The notes under the pieces are model-generated. The model saw only the letters and a list, made by a program, of their open reading frames with translations, searched no databases and was not told the origin of the DNA. A stretch of 64,000 nt of DNA, taken from Athripsodes cinereus (taxonomy: Eukaryota; Arthropoda; Insecta; Trichoptera; Leptoceridae). This document shows positions 20,684 through 33,029 of the stretch, piece by piece (position 1 is the stretch's first letter; each line of letters starts with the position of its first letter). The DNA lies in the NCBI GenBank assembly GCA_947579605.1, contig OX388316.1, positions 15,379,290 to 15,443,289 of the forward strand, given 5' to 3'. The position numbers and the translations under genes are program-made.

Positions 20684-22619
20684 GTTGGTGGCCCCTGATT
20701 CTTTTGAAGCTTAAAAACAGACAATGTCCGGCTGATCTTTTCAGGATTGTCTCAGATTATTTCCGGGATCGCTCTGTGACAATAACATATGCAGGACATG
20801 TCGTTTCGAGAGAGGTCACTATGGGATGTCCACAGGGCTCAGTCCTCGGTCCATATCTGTGGAATATTCTTTTCAATGACCTTCTCACAATAGAATTACC
20901 AGAATCAGCAACAATAATCGCGTATGCGGATGACGCTCTGTTACTTTTGGCTGGTGACACGAGATCAGCAATAGAGAGTTCTTTTTCGGCTGCTATTGAA
21001 CAAATTCTTCAGTGGGGTGCTCTAAATCGACTAGAATTCTCAGCTGCCAAAACTGCAGCAATGCTTATGAAGGGTGATCTTAGTCGAAATCGTGATCCAA
21101 CATTGAGAATGGGTGATCAATCAGTCAAACTTGTCGAGGATTTCCGTTATTTGGGAGTGTACATAGATAGACGTTTCTCTTTTTTACATCACGCGAGAAT
21201 GATTTCTGAAAAGGCCAGGCTTTTGTTTGCCACTCTAAGGAAACTAAGTAGAGGGACCTGGGGTTTTAGCCCAAAAACATTATTGACCATCTATAAGGCA
21301 ACTTACGTAGCCCAAATAACATATGCTGCGAGGGTATGGTCACACAGACTACATGTTGGAAGTGTTGCTTTGGCCTTACTAAGAGGACAAAGACCTTGCC
21401 TATTGGCAATAACTGGAGCATATCGGACTGCGGCGACTGATGGTCTTCCGGTTATTGCTGGCGTTTTACCTGCGGATCTGGAGGTATTAGAACGGGCAGC
21501 GCGTCGCACACTGTGTGTGGATGGAACTGCAGTCCATTTTGGCATGGTTGTGACCCGAGGCACTAGAAGACAGGAAAGAGACGCTGCTCTTAAGGCAATT
21601 AACATGAAGACAATGGATGTCTGGCAAGAGAGGTGGGATTCGGGAAGAACCGGTAGACTTGTCTACAAGTTCTTTCCCGATCTCAACGTCCGAATGAAGA
21701 GAAAGTTCATTGCTCTAGATCATTTTATGACTCAGTTAATCACTGGGCATGGAGATCTCAAGGGGAAACTCTTCGATTTAAATCTTGTGGATGACCCATG
21801 GTGTCCCTGTGGTGGTGGTGCCCAGTATGCTGAACATATCCTCTGGAATTGCTCGATTATGGATGAGGCAAGAAGAGAAATGATTGACAGTATGACTCCA
21901 GATACTCCCAGGCCAATCTGGTTCGGAGAGCTAACCTTGAATCCAGAAAATTTCAAGAGTTTTCGGAGGTTTGTTGAGTCGTGGAAGAGCAAATGGGATA
22001 TCCTACGGCGACCGGGATCCATTCCCGCTGAGGTTATTTAGTCCATCCCTGTATGACCACTTGGCCGTTTGACCTGATCGAACTCACTCTGTTTGTGACG
22101 TCCTTTTCTCCTATAACAGGAGGTGAGCTTTAGAACAACTGCTTAGGGCAGCCGGTCCAAAACTAAAGCACATATATATAATCTATGCTTGGACAATAAT
22201 ATTTTAACATTTTTTCGTGTACATTGACTTGAAATTTCTTTTTTTTTATGATTTCAGAAACCGAGTGAACAACCACTACGTCGTGAAATATTTATTTGTT
22301 TGTAGAAACCCGAAGGCTATGAAAAATGTATTTAGTTTAAAATTTCCAAGTGTCTAGTCTTCATCCTTTGTATTAGTCTAAGCAAACAACTAGTACGTAG
22401 ATAATACGTAACTGTAAGCTAATTCTAAGTCATATTGTAAAATAGAGAGTCGGTGGACATTAACGGTTGTATTTAATTTCAGGAAGGGTTTTGTCAGGGG
22501 GAGTCCTTCAGGCGAACCTTGAGCCCTTCCTTAGAAAGAATTTGCTTGAAGAGTATGGATGACATAGGAATTGCCATTCCTGTAACATTCATGGGTGAGG
22601 GAGGGTGCAACCCTTAATG
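20684..22619 (+). mobile_element. 5'-truncated R1-clade LINE with 11-bp TSD
   Basis: TGTTGTCAACC occurs at 20673-20683 and 22620-22630, giving exact boundaries for a 1936-bp insertion. It starts inside the reverse transcriptase gene (WWP motif) and ends GCAACCCTTAATG without poly-A. The 3' UTR (22042-22619) contains a GC-rich block near 22490-22610 that recurs in diverged form at 59820-60005. The insertion site shows no rDNA or telomeric-repeat context, unlike many site-specific R1-clade elements. Confidence 0.9.
20686..22041 (+). CDS. R1-clade reverse transcriptase, C-terminal part
   Basis: About 450 codons are open from the truncation point to the stop at 22041. It begins with WWPLILLKLK, the segment after the first catalytic Asp motif, then GCPQGSVLGP (from 20824), YADD (20923-20934), FRYLGVYID, and a long C-terminal region ending in a CxC-x8-H-x4-C zinc knuckle (CPC ... 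H ... C at 21802-21852), characteristic of R1-clade pol proteins. The endonuclease and the first catalytic Asp (motif A) are lost by truncation. A TTG at 20704 is not a real start; no promoter or upstream ATG is visible. The frame is intact after insertion, so the copy is probably young, but it cannot be active alone. Confidence 0.9.
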   Translation, partial: WWPLILLKLKNRQCPADLFRIVSDYFRDRSVTITYAGHVVSREVTMGCPQGSVLGPYLWNILFNDLLTIELPESATIIAYADDALLLLAGDTRSAIESSFSAAIEQILQWGALNRLEFSAAKTAAMLMKGDLSRNRDPTLRMGDQSVKLVEDFRYLGVYIDRRFSFLHHARMISEKARLLFATLRKLSRGTWGFSPKTLLTIYKATYVAQITYAARVWSHRLHVGSVALALLRGQRPCLLAITGAYRTAATDGLPVIAGVLPADLEVLERAARRTLCVDGTAVHFGMVVTRGTRRQERDAALKAINMKTMDVWQERWDSGRTGRLVYKFFPDLNVRMKRKFIALDHFMTQLITGHGDLKGKLFDLNLVDDPWCPCGGGAQYAEHILWNCSIMDEARREMIDSMTPDTPRPIWFGELTLNPENFKSFRRFVESWKSKWDILRRPGSIPAEVI

Positions 22620-22630
22620 TGTTGTCAACC

Positions 22631-23980
22631 TAATCAACTTATAATTTTAAGTATTGGTTCTAATCATCACATTTTCATCACAATTTCCCCAACTGGATAA
22701 CATTTTTTCCCCCAACATGATAATAACGAGAATATTTTGTAAAGATAATATTATATATTAAGGCCGGTCGACCCAATAATTAGGGCACATCTGATAGAAT
22801 CCGATCCGAGCGACTCGATGTGAATGAATAAAAGGGAGAGATTTTGTCGTATGAACACAATATTTATGTAGATATGTAATTATAATAGCAATTTACAATA
22901 TTCACACGCCTTTCCCCAGAATAGTGAATTATTTCATTGAATATGTAATGTATTATTAATTTACAGTAATTACACATAAAATACAGGATAACTATTTTGT
23001 GCCTACCTTTATAATTTTATCCCCATATTATTGGGTATGCGTTATGGTATATGACTATTCGTAATTAATAAGAAATTATCACCTTAGTCTGGCGTAATAA
23101 TGACATAATAATGGTGATACATCATACCTAGCATGTTGTAAAAATTATAAAGATAGACATTTTTTACGATATCATGTTGTGAATTATATAGGATGTTCTT
23201 TTATACATTTTGATGTGTAAAAAATTTGGAATAATAAATCACAATATTAAATTTCAAATAATATAAGTAGTAACTTAAAATAAGCATTGGTGCATACCTA
23301 TACCACGTGAGAATTACCGCGATGAAATAGATACAAAGATATGGAATCTTAGGTTTTCAGTTAATGGAAATACAGTTTTTCTACTGTGTAAAAATATCAT
23401 AAATTTTAATATGTCTATAGTATCAAGGCATAAACTAATGAAATCATTAATTTAATGTAGGTACTTTGTGAAAACGTTTATATTTCATTTAAAAATACAT
23501 CAAATAATTTCTTTGTTTGAAAAATAATATTCGAAGTTTATAATTATGCTGACTTGCGGTGCCTTCACTTCACAAGCATTTCATTGCATTCTGAGGGAGT
23601 TTTTGGAATTTATTTGGGTTTTCATCGATTTTGGAGCGATTTTGGTTCCTTTTTCACACACGCAACTATAATGAATAATATTTTGTGTACTAAAAACACC
23701 CTATACATAAAAGGGCATCATTTAATGACTGTAATAATTACGCCAGCATGTTCCTATATACATATAGGTATACAATAATAATGATGCAATGTGCGAATTA
23801 TACTTATGTAAAATTATGCATACCTATTGATTACACATATACCTACTTACCTCTACTTATACTATGCGTGGAATATAGTAAAGGTTAAATTTGTGTCATG
23901 AGTTGAATTTTTAATATTGATGTAACCCCATGGAATCCCGGTAAAGAATAGGTCCCAATTTTTTATATAAATTATCGAGT
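22631..23980. other. AT-rich interval, no gene recognised
   Basis: A slightly GC-richer patch at 22762-22850 (CCGGTCGACCC, CCGATCCGAGCGACTCG) has no recognised identity. The remainder is AT-rich. Confidence 0.5.
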
Positions 23981-23991
23981 ATACTGTAAAG

Positions 23992-25607
23992 CAGCGCCGG
24001 ATCTACCATAGGTTCAAATGGTTCGGCCCACCAGGGCGCATAAAGTAAAAGGCGCTACGTAGATTAACTCTAGTTTTAGTTGTAACCAGAGATTTTATAA
24101 ATAAATAATATAAAAAGTACTTCCGCTTGCATACAAAGTTACACATATCACAAAATGTATCGGTTTTATAAGAGAACATATTTTTGAAATTCCCGCGAAA
24201 AGTTACACGCTCTAATGCCTAATCATTATCGACTTATAATATACACATTTGAGTTCAAAGAATTTTGAATGTTACGTACTCTAACTTTTCCATACATAAT
24301 AAAGGTCCAAATCTTTTATCTCCGTTTTTTTACTAGCTCCTACAACCGAGTAATAAAGTGAAATATGTAATAATAAATATTGTTCATAATTCATTCGATT
24401 GCGGGTGCATTGCCGTAAAATGAAATAAGAAGAAGAATAATAAATATTGTTCCTTGCGTCTCACTAGGCCACTAATACTTCCTCAACGCTTCCACATAGA
24501 TTCTCACTAATACATACAACCCGCCTTTTAAACATTTCGCTGTCTTATACAACCAAGTAATACTGTAGAATGAAATAATAATAATTACCTACTGAACCAG
24601 CGCTTCTACTAACACAACCAAGACCGCCCTACATAGATTCTCACTAATACATTCAAAAGGGGCGCTATGATTTTTCAAATAAAAACCAGAAATATAAATA
24701 TTACCTAGCGTAAATAATCTGTGGTTTGGTTGATTATGAATAAACATTACTTAGTCTAAGGAGCGCTCATCGGATCGACTCTTCCTAGTGAATTAGTGAT
24801 ATAGTATAACATCACTGGATGTTCGTCAGAACTCGAATTACCTTCGTATTTAGACAAGATGCACCGAAGTGTATACGAATGTACCCGAATGAAATGTATG
24901 AAATTCGCTTCGTAGTCGCAACGCAATAGGTACGTATGCTTTAATATGCGTAGATTATAAATTATAATATCGTAGTGATAGTACTAAGATAATTATTAAA
25001 AATATTGCAACCATTAGGTATGTTATTATGGGCATATATTAAAATATTGATTAAAATAGTTATTTTATTTATTTACATATAAACGGCTGTATCAGCCTTT
25101 ACAAATAAAAGGAACAGTCAAGAGATTTAAAACCTAATGTGTCTATATTCGAGGTTATGTGTGTGGTAGTAGTTTTCTTCAACTTTTTTTTTTAAATTTT
25201 TATATGAAATACCTGAATATGTAGGTAGCTATATTTACTTCCATACGAGTACATCGCAAGTAAGTAAGTACTGAAATAATAGTATAATATTTGATTTTGT
25301 TGTTGTTTTTCATCATATTTAACAATGTCTTGTATTTGAGGGAATTTTTTTAATATCAAAATACTAAATATGTTTCACCTAAGTATATCAATTATCAATA
25401 AACATAGTGTTAGGTCGATACATACCTAACATTTTATAAAATACTAATTACATATTGTAAAAGTGGCAAATAAGAAATGTAACTACTTATTTTTTGCGTG
25501 TTATACAGTTTTGCTAAGATATGAAAATATTTTTTGCAAAAAAGTTTGGGGGGGGGGCGCAGTATATATATTTGAACCAAGCGCAAAATGCGGTTGATCC
25601 GGCGCTG
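23992..25607. mobile_element. 1.6-kb non-autonomous hAT element with 8-bp TSD
   Basis: The left end CAGCGCCGGATCTACC and the inverted right end CAGCGCCGGATCAACC differ at one of 16 positions. CTGTAAAG is duplicated exactly at 23984-23991 and 25608-25615. The 1616-bp interior is AT-rich with no transposase frame. It includes a partial internal duplication (ACATAGATTCTCACTAATACA at about 24495 and 24630) and a nested LINE 3' end (25062-25115). A C-rich/G-rich strip lies just inside each terminus (CCCACCAGGGCGC at left, GGGGGGGGGCGC at right). Confidence 0.92.
25062..25115 (-). repeat. LINE 3' terminus: GGC hairpin plus (AAAT)n, nested in hAT
   Basis: The minus strand reads AAAGGCTGATACAGCCGTTT followed by AATAAATAAAAT-type tail. 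The stem GGCTG/CAGCC is the variant form of the hairpin also seen at 29020, 37930 and 49930. Confidence 0.6.
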
Positions 25608-25639
25608 CTGTAAAGGACAAGTGCCCGTATAACCTCAGA

Positions 25640-25712
25640 TATAAGATCTACAATTTAGCAATGAGGCATACCATCCTTCCTGAATACTGTTTTTATTGGT
25701 ACAGAAAATAAA
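25640..25712 (+). repeat. Family A fragment, sense
   Basis: ATCTACAATTTAGCAATGAGG, then ACCATCCTTCCTGAATACTG and TTTTTATTGGTACAG match the middle of family A. The following 25713-26170 is AT-rich with nothing recognised. Confidence 0.6.
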
Positions 25713-26176
25713 ATCTATCTAACTTTTCGATTTTCGAAGAGGAAACACTATGAAAGTTCATTTTAATTTAAATATTTATTATCTAAAAAAAAATCTATCT
25801 AATAATTTATGCCTAATATTTTTTATGCTAGATAAAAAAAATAATTGACAACATCCATTGTACATAATTATATTCACATACCTCGTAGTTCATTTAAAGA
25901 TGTTAATACCACTGTATGTGGTATTTACCTTTTATGTTATAGGTATTAGAAAATTTACTGAAAAAAGTTAAAAGTGATACATTTCATGGAATCTAATCAT
26001 CGTGCTGAAGTTAAAAGATGTATTAATTATATAATATAATAGACAAGGTTTTATGTATTAATTTATGTCGCCATGCACCACATAGCACATAACTGGAGTG
26101 TATTATTCTACGATAACTTAAAATCGAAAGTAAAAATTAAATAATGTCAGAATTCACACCGTAAATTTATATTCTT

Positions 26177-26376
26177 ACATACATACATACATACCATCAC
26201 GCCGCTTCCCTCGCGGGGTAGGCAGAAAGGATCGCGCGCTTTCCTTCTATCCTTACATACATCTTTCGCTTCCGTCACTGTCATACAATTCCTCATGCAT
26301 GCTCTCCTGTTCAATGTGCTCAACACGCGACCGTCCTGTAGGATTTGATTTAAATTATCTTGCCATTTAATCCTTT
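26177..26376 (-). mobile_element. Family B LINE 3' end, clear copy with 12-bp TSD
   Basis: The minus strand encodes a pol C-terminus with blocks DGRVLSTLNRRACMRN and VTEAKDVCKDRRK, then a CCCCGCGAGGGAAG hairpin, GGCGTGATGGTATG and a (TATG)n tail. ATTTATATTCTT is duplicated at 26165-26176 and 26377-26388. It is strongly 5'-truncated and carries no reverse transcriptase. Confidence 0.85.
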
Positions 26377-26389
26377 ATTTATATTCTTG

Positions 26390-28525
26390 CTTTGTTAAAA
26401 TAATATCTCACATTAATAATGCACAAAAACTGCACGATTTTATTCTGTAATCAATACTGAAAATTACAGGACCAATATGAACGGAAAAAAACGGGTGTTC
26501 ATTCAGGAGCTGTGGTAACTCGTGGCGGCTGCTACAAAGAGCGCCTGCACAGTGCACACTATGTTTATTGATGCGTTAGTTCGCCTAATATAAAATAAGA
26601 TTCATATTGATATCTTCTGTGCACATTGTCTATACTGTCATGTTATGTTATGCTAAATAATAGGTATGGAATGTGATATGACGTGGTTCAGACAAATAAC
26701 ATTGACCCATAGTTTTTGTAAGAAAAATGTTCACATTTTGTATGACCCATATTTTCAGTCTCGTCGTATTTTCTCCGTCTCCCTTCTATTTTGAATATCA
26801 TGAAATTATGCCTCGACTGTTGTACGTAGAGTTTGTACCTAGCTATGTTCCTTTATTTATGTAGGTACATAAAAGGAATTGTTTATTTTATTCTCGAATT
26901 TCTCGTGATTTCTTACGTTTTCAAAATTTATTATCATTGCCGAGATAGAAAAATAACATGTACGAATTTTATCATAATATGATAAGCATGATTTCTCTTT
27001 CGTAAAAAATATATTTATATGTAGACAGAAAAATATGTATGATAGGAGGGTGAATTGTATATTACTTTTTTTATAACGAATGAATTTGAGATTTTTATGA
27101 TTGAACTGCATACATAAATGATGAGTTTTTTTCAATAGACAGTCAAAGTACTTGACTTGTTTAGAGTTCCTTTTCATTTTTAGCCCATATGAAACTACAT
27201 TTTGTACTTTTTTCAGTTTTCTACAATTTATCTTTATCATAGAAACATCGCACCCACTTCTGTTTTGTAATCTCCAAGTCTCATCTGTGTTTGAGATTTA
27301 TTCACATTCCTTCATTTTCTATATTTGAGATTAGTCAATTATTTTGGCACTTGATCCATACTATATCCATATACACACTGAAGTTAACTTATCTTTAAGA
27401 TAAATTTTTATGCAATGATGAAATATTCAGGTGCAAAATATATTTTATCCAAAAAAAAGTCACCTCTCTGACCATGAAATATGTAGGAACATCAAATAAT
27501 TTCAGGATATTTTAAGGTAACATAATATTATCCTTTTGAGTTTTGGAAATCTCAGTTTCAAAAACAGAGACTATTTTAAATTTAGCTCAAATAAACAGGT
27601 ACCTACCTAAGTACCAAGGCAGAAAGTAATGCTGGTCTCAATGATGACGATGATGATGATGATGTATGATTTCTTCAGCGCCGTTTAATGGAGATTCCAT
27701 CTCAAAATGGTAAATTTCTTGAAGACAATTCGAATCACAATTGGGAATTGAAACCAAAACATTGTCTTTTTAATGTATACATGTTAACACTTAAAACAAT
27801 TATTTTAATTGGATCTGTTCATAGTATAAGAACCACTTCCCTGTTTAAGAACCCCTAAAATACAGCATCACGGAATCATACTATTTCCCCTTCGAGACTA
27901 ATTTCAGCATTTCTCAGATAAGGGTTTCTTACGATTATAGTTTCCAATCTTAGATATGGTATTATATCCCAAAGCATCCGTTTCTTCTGAACACATTATA
28001 CATAGGTATATATGTAGTAGTTGTGTTGTTAATTTTACATAAAAACAATTAGTACCAATGTTGTACTACTTAATATGTACATTGTCCCTTCCAAGTTCCA
28101 TTCAATTTCCCCATTTGATTTTAATAGTTTATCTGTAATCCAAGAGTCTTATCATCTTGTTCTGTCGTAATTAATTCCAGGATATAACAACGGTCCCTAA
28201 GGAGTGTTTGTGACTAACACAACAGTCCATATTGTACTAACCACTACTTACCCCATTATAACTATTCTATCCTATACTTCTCTTCGTTCAATTTGGGGAT
28301 TTTCTCTCTTATTATTATTTTAACATTCACAAAATTTACATATTGCTAACCCAAATTCTGAGAATTGACACTATGAACAAACTATTTAGAATAAAACCAT
28401 TATAATATTTAATAACATTAAATTCAAATTGGTAATCACTCGCTTAATTTTGCATAACAGACACTTTAACAATGCCTGCTCAAATATTTGTTGTAATAAA
28501 CATAACCTTTTTCGTAGTGAGCTTA
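26390..28525. other. AT-rich interval, no gene recognised
   Basis: A GC-richer patch at 26490-26590 (GTGGCGGCTGC, GCGCCTGCACAGTGCAC) is unidentified. A minus-strand open frame at 26857-27240 (127 codons) is Lys/Asn/Phe-rich, as expected from AT-rich DNA, and lacks motifs. A (GAT)n microsatellite lies at 27642-27664. Confidence 0.5.
27642..27664. repeat. (GAT)n microsatellite
   Basis: GATGACGATGATGATGATGATG. It resembles the tail of the RTE-like element at 47.2 kb, but no element body precedes it. Confidence 0.7.
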
Positions 28526-28529
28526 TTCT

Positions 28530-28790
28530 TTACTTCTTCTTCTTCTCTACGTGTCTTGTCGGGTCCCCCCGACGTTGACGACCACCTGGGTATCCTTCCT
28601 GGAGAAATCCTTCCTGTTCTAGACAGCACGAAACAGCTCCTCCACACCTCTCATCCCGGTCCACTCCTGAATGTTCTGGAGCCAGGAAAGCCGCCTTCTT
28701 TCAACCCCTCTACGGCCCTCAATCTTCCCTTCTATGACCAGTTTTAGAATGGCATATTTTTCTCCTCTCATTATGTGACCAAAATATGAA
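28530..28790 (-). mobile_element. LINE pol C-terminal remnant
   Basis: On the minus strand: YFGHIMRGEKYAILKLVIEGK, then GRRGVERRRLSWLQNIQEW, with later stops. The GH..R...Y.....I.EGK..G.R...R.R..WL..I..W pattern is the post-RT region of several LINE clades. The plus-strand open frame at 28472-28747 is its antisense shadow. Confidence 0.65.
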
Positions 28791-29009
28791 TAAATTATTA
28801 TATTCTTTACAAATGTTTTAAATTTAGGTGTAATTTATAATACGACGGTCCTGTTGTAGATTGTTAAAAAAGAGAAAGTATAAATAAATACATATATATT
28901 AGACATACAACTATAATAGTCCATAATATTGCATTTTCAGTGGAAAAAAATATTTAATATGAAATTAGAGTAAGTTTTGAAGGTGTATAAAAATTGTTAT
29001 AGAATGATT

Positions 29010-29078
29010 TAACACTGTGAAAGGCGAAAGCCGTTTATTACATGAATAAATAAATAAATATAAATAAATAAAATAAAT
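29010..29078 (+). repeat. LINE 3' terminus: GGC hairpin plus (AAAT)n tail
   Basis: GTGAAAGGCGAAAGCCGTTT followed by repeated AATAAATAAAT. The stem GGC/GCC encloses a four-base loop. No coding sequence is recognisable upstream. Confidence 0.6.
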
Positions 29079-29079
29079 A

Positions 29080-29860
29080 AATATCTTAACCGCTTTTACG
29101 TTTTCAGAGATATTTTTTTCCATATGTGAGGGTTTTAGGTAGTAATATATTTATACCGTTATTAAACCTAGAACATTAATTTGCAAGAATACCTAAAGAA
29201 GTATCTCTACATAAAGTAGGTATATTATGCACAAATCTTTATATAAAGTTCCATTAACACAGCAGCCATTGCGATGCAAGGATATTACATACATATTATA
29301 CTACATAGTTTCAGCAAGGAACATAATCTTACTGAAGCCTTCCAAGCTAATAACTTGCATTAGCGAGAAACTTCACCTTGTATTATTAATATTGGGTGTT
29401 AAAATTGTCAAGAAACTTCGAGAAAGATCACGAGACAAGATCTGAGGGGATAAAAAGGATGTGCATCAAAGTTAACCCTACTACCTTAAGCTTTTCTATA
29501 AGCTTGAACTATCGGACGTTTTTGCAGTAGGTAGGTAGGTACATACTACATATGTATTATCTATCTTTATGGAGAACATTGAGATATAATCCAAAATCTC
29601 ACACGATGGATTCTACTATTTATCTATGTCTTAGATAATATTGAAAATTAAGAAGACTATATTAAATAACAATCCTGTTTATCATCCAAACGGACAATTT
29701 AATATAATTATTACTCGAGCGCTTTCGTAAAGATAGCTTGATATTGTAAAGAAGACTCAGTTTTGTCAAACCATCTTGACGAAAACACTCCGATATTTGA
29801 AAAATCAGCATGTTATTATAATAGATTTATTTCTTTAAATTATTAAATACGTTATTATTT
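29080..29860. other. No gene recognised
   Basis: AT-rich sequence. An open frame at 29227-29445 lacks motifs. Confidence 0.45.
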
Positions 29861-29862
29861 TC

Positions 29863-30205
29863 ACGATGTAAACGCAAAAACGCTTGAGCATGAATATTGA
29901 AAATCGTAAAATGGTTAAAATAGTAAACGATGTAAACGCAAAAACCCTTGAGCAATGAATATTGAAAATCGTAAAATGGTTAAAATAGTAAACGATGTAA
30001 ACGCAAAAACCCTTGTGCAATGAATATTGAAAATCGTAAAATGGTTAAAATAGTAAACAATGCATCACGATTTCACGATGTAAACGCAAAAACGCTTGAG
30101 CAATGAATATTGAAAATCGTTAAATGGTTAAAATAGTAAACGATGTAAACGCAAAAAACCCCTGAGCAATGAATATTGAAAATCGTAAAATGGTTAAAAT
30201 AGTAA
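29863..30205. repeat. Minisatellite, 5 copies of a 65-bp unit
   Basis: Units start ACGATGTAAACGC and end AAAATAGTAA: 29863-29926, 29927-29991, 29992-30056, 30075-30139 and 30140-30205. An 18-base spacer containing GCATCACGATTTC separates units 3 and 4. Units differ at few positions (for example CGCTTG, CCCTTG, CCCCTG). Units 1 and 4 share CGCTTG and a preceding TTTC, suggesting a higher-order duplication of a two- or three-unit block. Confidence 0.93.
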
Positions 30206-30209
30206 ACAA

Positions 30210-31485
30210 TTGTATGTATTATGTAATCTAAAATTATTTTATGAAAAAATCTTCCTTTTTTTCATTTAAATTTATTCGTATATCGTTTAATTCCTACGTG
30301 TAGAGTGGAAATGAATGGGACAAGTGGCATATAAAAAAATTTGAAATGTTGAAAAACCAGTAGACTATTGATCTAAAAACATACAAGTCGTCCTAAAAAT
30401 AATAGATAACGCTCGCTGGTTATCTTACTTGTGAAAGATATTGTATCGGAAGAAATGTTATGTAGGTATGTAGAATAAGAAAGAAAGCAAAGGAAATCTG
30501 ATTTCGGCATTCGACGAATAAAATCTATGGCAATAAATGAATTATTGATTACATACACTGAAATAGAAGAAAGTATTTAGTAGGCATGTATGGACGTAAC
30601 ACGATAAGTAGTAAGAATTAAGCCAGATTAATATTTCATATATGCCACGTGTCAGATATTATATTCTAGATAAGGTTTGTATCGAAAAATACCTAGGTAC
30701 CGACATACATACGAAATATTATGTGTATGAAAATTGCCCGATATAACTTCTGCAGTAGATTTCGTACTTATATCCTAGTGAACATTCATATTATTATGTA
30801 CATAGAAAAGTATGGGGAAATGCTGATTCTGAAAAGATAAAAGGTTTTGTTACCATAGAAACGTACATTTATTTTTGTTTCATCTCTCGAAGTATTAAGT
30901 TGATGCGTTATTTTTTAGGGTCTTCAAAAGAAACTTAGAAATGACAGATTTCGAAACAAACATAACTTATAAAATTGTGCATTTTATCATAGAGTTTCTC
31001 CATTTCTCATTTGGTGCAATTCATTTAGTCTTAATTCCATTTTCTTTTTCTAGCCTACTCCTGAGCAAAGGTCTCATTCATTTATCATTGTGTAGTCTGA
31101 TTCAAGGCTGTGCATCCGGATGACAGATGTATGTGCCTTGCGAAGAGGTCCTTCTGTCGCAAGGGTGGTCTTAGGATATGCCAAAATTTATTGAGCCACA
31201 GCGAATATTATACTTCTACATAATTATACTTCTATTTAAAAGAAACCCTCAAACAGCAGGTAGAATCTGCTGGTTTCAGAAGGCTATGTTACAAATTACA
31301 TTACATATAAGAACACACTACAAACAGAATACAATCAATAATATTGATCTTGTAAAATCATTTTTGACTTGTTCAAGTTCTCAAACAATTCTTGAAGTAC
31401 CAAACATCTTTAAAAACAACTTAAAAAAATTTCAACCTGATTGCTCTCTCTTTACAAATATTCCATGAATTATTAGCGTTTTGAA
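30210..31485. other. No gene recognised
   Basis: AT-rich sequence. 31095-31170 is slightly GC-richer and unidentified. Confidence 0.45.
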
Positions 31486-31489
31486 CTAT

Positions 31490-31560
31490 ACCCTCTTGGT
31501 AGGTATATCTCACAAGTGGGGTAGCCAGCAGAACCGCCACATGTCATCCATTATCATGAA
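31490..31560 (-). repeat. Family A 3' end, antisense
   Basis: CTATACCCTC ... ATCTCACAAGTGGGGTAGCC and CAGCAGAACCGCCACATG are visible; the head is missing. Confidence 0.6.
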
Positions 31561-32499
31561 CAACATTTATAGTCACATTTTGAAATCAGTTAATATTGTC
31601 AACCAACGGCACTTAGTGGAAGTCTATAAAATTAGTAAAAATAAAACACTATATTTTTTACTTCCATGTTTGTATTTAGTATTTCCACCATCACTTTGGC
31701 TTTTTACGCTAGCTTGACGATGAGAGCAGATGCTCTTGAAAGTCAGCTCGCGATTAATAATGTCATTGCGGAAGTATTATATATCAGTGTTTCATTTTTA
31801 TTATTTTTTATATCAAAAAAAAAAAAATGTTGATGCTATTGTATTCTATGGTATCCCTTTTGCAACTATTCGTCTAAGTTTATGAACTCAGAATGAAAGA
31901 ACCCCAAGTTTCATATTTTGATATACTGCTTCACTACCGCACTGTGGCACTTTCAGTCTCACGCCGTTAACTTCGCATACGAAAAAAGAAAGAAAATACC
32001 GTTAAGTAAGAAAACATGTAATAACATCAACTATGAGTATGGCGGAGGTAGTAAAAAAATCTCTTTACAAATTACCGTGTTAAAATGGCAGGAAGATAAT
32101 TTTCTTTATAGTGGCATTATACTAACCCGACATTTAGACGCGGTGTAGATATAGTTTCTCGGGAAAATCTCAAGTCGTCAATTATTTTTAACAACGGAAA
32201 AGCGATTCTTACAAGTCAAAAAGTCGCAACGTTGAATGTGCTATTTAACGGACGTGATGTTTCCTGTCTTTTCCCTTTTGACCTGTTGCATAGATTTTAC
32301 TTTCTCTTTTTTTTATTGTTTGTTTGTGGTGCACTACTTAATTTTTACGTCCACTATATATTAGTAGGTAGACATAATATATAAGACGGTTATTTCTCGC
32401 GCAAATTGTCGGAAGATTTTCCACGACTTGCAATTTATCTATCTTGTTCTTTTGGTATTCTCCCTCTTTCAGTCGACTCTTTCATTGAGCAATTTATTA

Positions 32500-32625
32500 T
32501 GGAGTTGATGTTGATAGTGCGATGTCATAACCGCGGGCAGAGGGTCTAGGGTAGTGAAGGGACGGGGCGCGATGACACGCTATCAAGACACGGGGATCAG
32601 AACTGGGAAGGAAACTAAATGACGT
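32500..32625. other. Isolated GC-rich patch in AT-rich DNA
   Basis: About 100 bases (ACCGCGGGCAGAGGG, GGGACGGGGCGCGATGACACGC) stand out from the AT-rich surroundings. There is no open frame or terminal repeat. It could be an exon edge, a decayed element or a regulatory patch; I cannot tell which. The flanks 31760-33000 show nothing else except an (ATT)n run at about 32632-32662. Confidence 0.35.
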
Positions 32626-33029
32626 AAATCTAATATTATTATTATATTATTATTATTATATAACCAAGTAACTAGAAGGAAATGCGACATTTAGTGACTA
32701 GCTGCTCCACCAGATATTATATTTCCTGAATAAATTTATATGACGTTGTATGTATTATTATAATACGAAATAAGACATATTCACACTGTCTGCTGCCTAC
32801 ACAGACCAACTACTATGACAAGTTATAAATCTGACTTTTGCATTGACTGTTACTGACGTTTCCGTCCCCTGCCTTTACCCGTCTTTATGATGACGTACAC
32901 GTAGTCATCGTGTTGCATGCAATATGATAATTCACTTTTTTTTAAATATCTAAATAATATTCTTATAATTACAATCGCACGTTTAAATAGAATAGTAACA
33001 TAGAATACTACTACTACTAGACCATAATA

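Noticed and set aside
26857..27240. 127-codon minus-strand open frame
   Set aside because: Composition is Lys, Asn, Ile and Phe-rich as expected for random AT-rich DNA; no motif, signal or context supports a gene.
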